Shown here piece by piece: positions 5,737 to 6,632 of a DNA stretch of 6,632 nt; the first letter of the stretch is position 1; each line of letters begins with the position of its first letter. This stretch comes from Candidatus Omnitrophota bacterium (GTDB lineage Bacteria; Omnitrophota; Gorgyraeia; Zapsychrales; Fredricksoniimonadaceae). Under the pieces are notes generated by a model. It did no database searches. It was not told the origin of the DNA and saw nothing but the letters and a program-made list of their open reading frames with translations. The stretch is from NCBI GenBank assembly GCA_016196515.1, contig JACPXN010000122.1, forward strand, positions 1-6,632, in the 5' to 3' direction. A program made the position numbers and the translations under genes.

Positions 5737-6632
5737 GAGAACCAGCCAAAGAAAAAGAATTCCAGGAAGACCTGGACAAGTTGGTGCTATTGGGCAAGAA
5801 GAAGGGTTTTTTGACCTATGAAGAGGTCAACGAGACCCTGTCCGATGCCATCGACTCTTCCGAGGACATTGACCAGGTCTTCGATATTTTAGACGGCAAG
5901 GACATCAAGGTCGTGGATGCCGGCGAAGAGACCCCCATCATCGCGGAGGACTCTCCCGAGGAAAGCCGCGAGCAGCAGGTGCGCCGTTTGCGCGAGGAGA
6001 ACAAGGAGGACGACGTTTATTCCGACAAGTTCATCCCGCTCGACGACCCTGTCAAGATGTACCTCAAGCAGATGGGGTCCATTCCGCTGTTGACCCGCGA
6101 GGAAGAGATCTCTCTGGCCAAACGCATCGAGGAGGCGGAGATCCGTTTCGCCGAGGCGTTGTTCAAGACCTATTTCGCGCGCAAAGAGGCCATTGCCATC
6201 ATCAACCAGGTCCTGCGCGAAGAGATCAACGCGGAAGACGTGATCAAGGATGAACTCGAGCGCCGCAGCCGCCTGGTCAAAGACTTAGGCCAGATCCTCG
6301 AACACGTGCGCCATACCCGCGTGGGGTCCGACCTGTCCGCCAAATCCATTGCCGAGTTCAAACTGACGTCCACGGTCAATGAAGACATCGTCGTCAAGAT
6401 CCAGGAGATCATTGAGCAGATCGAGCGCATCGACCGCATGTTGAAGGCCAAGAGAAAACCGGCCAATGCCGCGGAATTCAGGAAACAGAAGGTCGCGCTC
6501 TTCAGGGAATTGTGCGAACCCGTCGAGCGTGTGAAAAACCAACTGCGCGAGATCAAGTACCGCCAGTCGCGTTTCAACAAGGCCAAGAAATTGCTCGTCG
6601 AGGCCAATTTGCGCTTAGTCGTGTCCATTGCC
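5733..6632 (+). CDS. rpoD: Primary sigma factor RpoD (sigma70/SigA), C-terminus beyond window
   Basis: The frame opens with MREPAKEKEF and runs 300 codons to the window edge without a stop. Residues about 10-62 fit sigma region 1.1 (GKKKGFLTYEEVNETL), which is found in primary rather than alternative sigma factors. Residues 105-133 are region 1.2 (DPVKMYLKQMGSIPLLTREE). Residues about 134-280 form a helical, charged non-conserved region of intermediate size. The sequence then enters region 2.1 (AKKLLVEANLRLVVSIA, 284-300), where it is cut. The missing part should hold the rest of region 2 plus regions 3 and 4, which read the -10 and -35 boxes. The protein directs core RNA polymerase to housekeeping promoters. 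The ATG overlaps the dnaG TGA in an ATGA junction. An internal promoter for rpoD is possible, as in E. coli, but I found no convincing one in dnaG. Confidence 0.96.
   Translation, partial: MREPAKEKEFQEDLDKLVLLGKKKGFLTYEEVNETLSDAIDSSEDIDQVFDILDGKDIKVVDAGEETPIIAEDSPEESREQQVRRLREENKEDDVYSDKFIPLDDPVKMYLKQMGSIPLLTREEEISLAKRIEEAEIRFAEALFKTYFARKEAIAIINQVLREEINAEDVIKDELERRSRLVKDLGQILEHVRHTRVGSDLSAKSIAEFKLTSTVNEDIVVKIQEIIEQIERIDRMLKAKRKPANAAEFRKQKVALFRELCEPVERVKNQLREIKYRQSRFNKAKKLLVEANLRLVVSIA

Noticed and set aside
1..6632. tRNA, rRNA, riboswitch or insertion-sequence content
   Set aside because: The only non-coding stretch is 3277-3358, too short and explained by the repeat, hairpin and promoter; no transposase or RNA-gene signature was seen.

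Overview
This window reads as ordinary core chromosome from an uncultured, moderately GC-rich bacterium. Every gene is on the + strand, and every protein has clear housekeeping family signatures. Two copies of a short palindrome (core arms CCTGCC...GGCAGG) lie in and beside genes. I recall translated versions of such palindromes (PAGRQAG-like strings) as common in predicted proteins of candidate-phylum genomes. Together with the protein style this leads me to suspect an Omnitrophota-like lineage, but that is a low-confidence inference, not something the sequence proves.

Layout: (1) 1-3276 is the 3' nearly complete part of smc, the chromosome-organising ATPase; only about a dozen N-terminal codons are missing. 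Its stop codon lies inside the first palindrome copy. (2) 3277-3358 is a compact intergenic region with that palindrome, a GC-rich hairpin and a near-consensus sigma70 promoter (TTGACA, 17 bp, TATACT with a TG extension). (3) 3359-3934 encodes a four-helix CvpA-family membrane protein. (4) 3946-5736 encodes DnaG primase with intact zinc-finger and TOPRIM residues; the second palindrome copy sits in frame in its proline-rich linker. (5) 5733-6632 is the 5' part of rpoD, the primary sigma factor, cut off by the window end in region 2.

The promoter probably drives cvpA-dnaG-rpoD as one operon. The ribosome binding site of dnaG overlaps the cvpA stop, and rpoD starts inside the dnaG stop (ATGA). 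The arrangement recalls the enterobacterial rpsU-dnaG-rpoD macromolecular-synthesis operon, with cvpA in the first position. It ties replication priming to the housekeeping transcription factor, next to the chromosome-segregation gene smc.

I found no previously undescribed defence, mobile or biosynthetic system here. The points most worth a second look are the palindromic repeats that shape two essential proteins, and the short, non-canonical central (hinge) segment of SMC.
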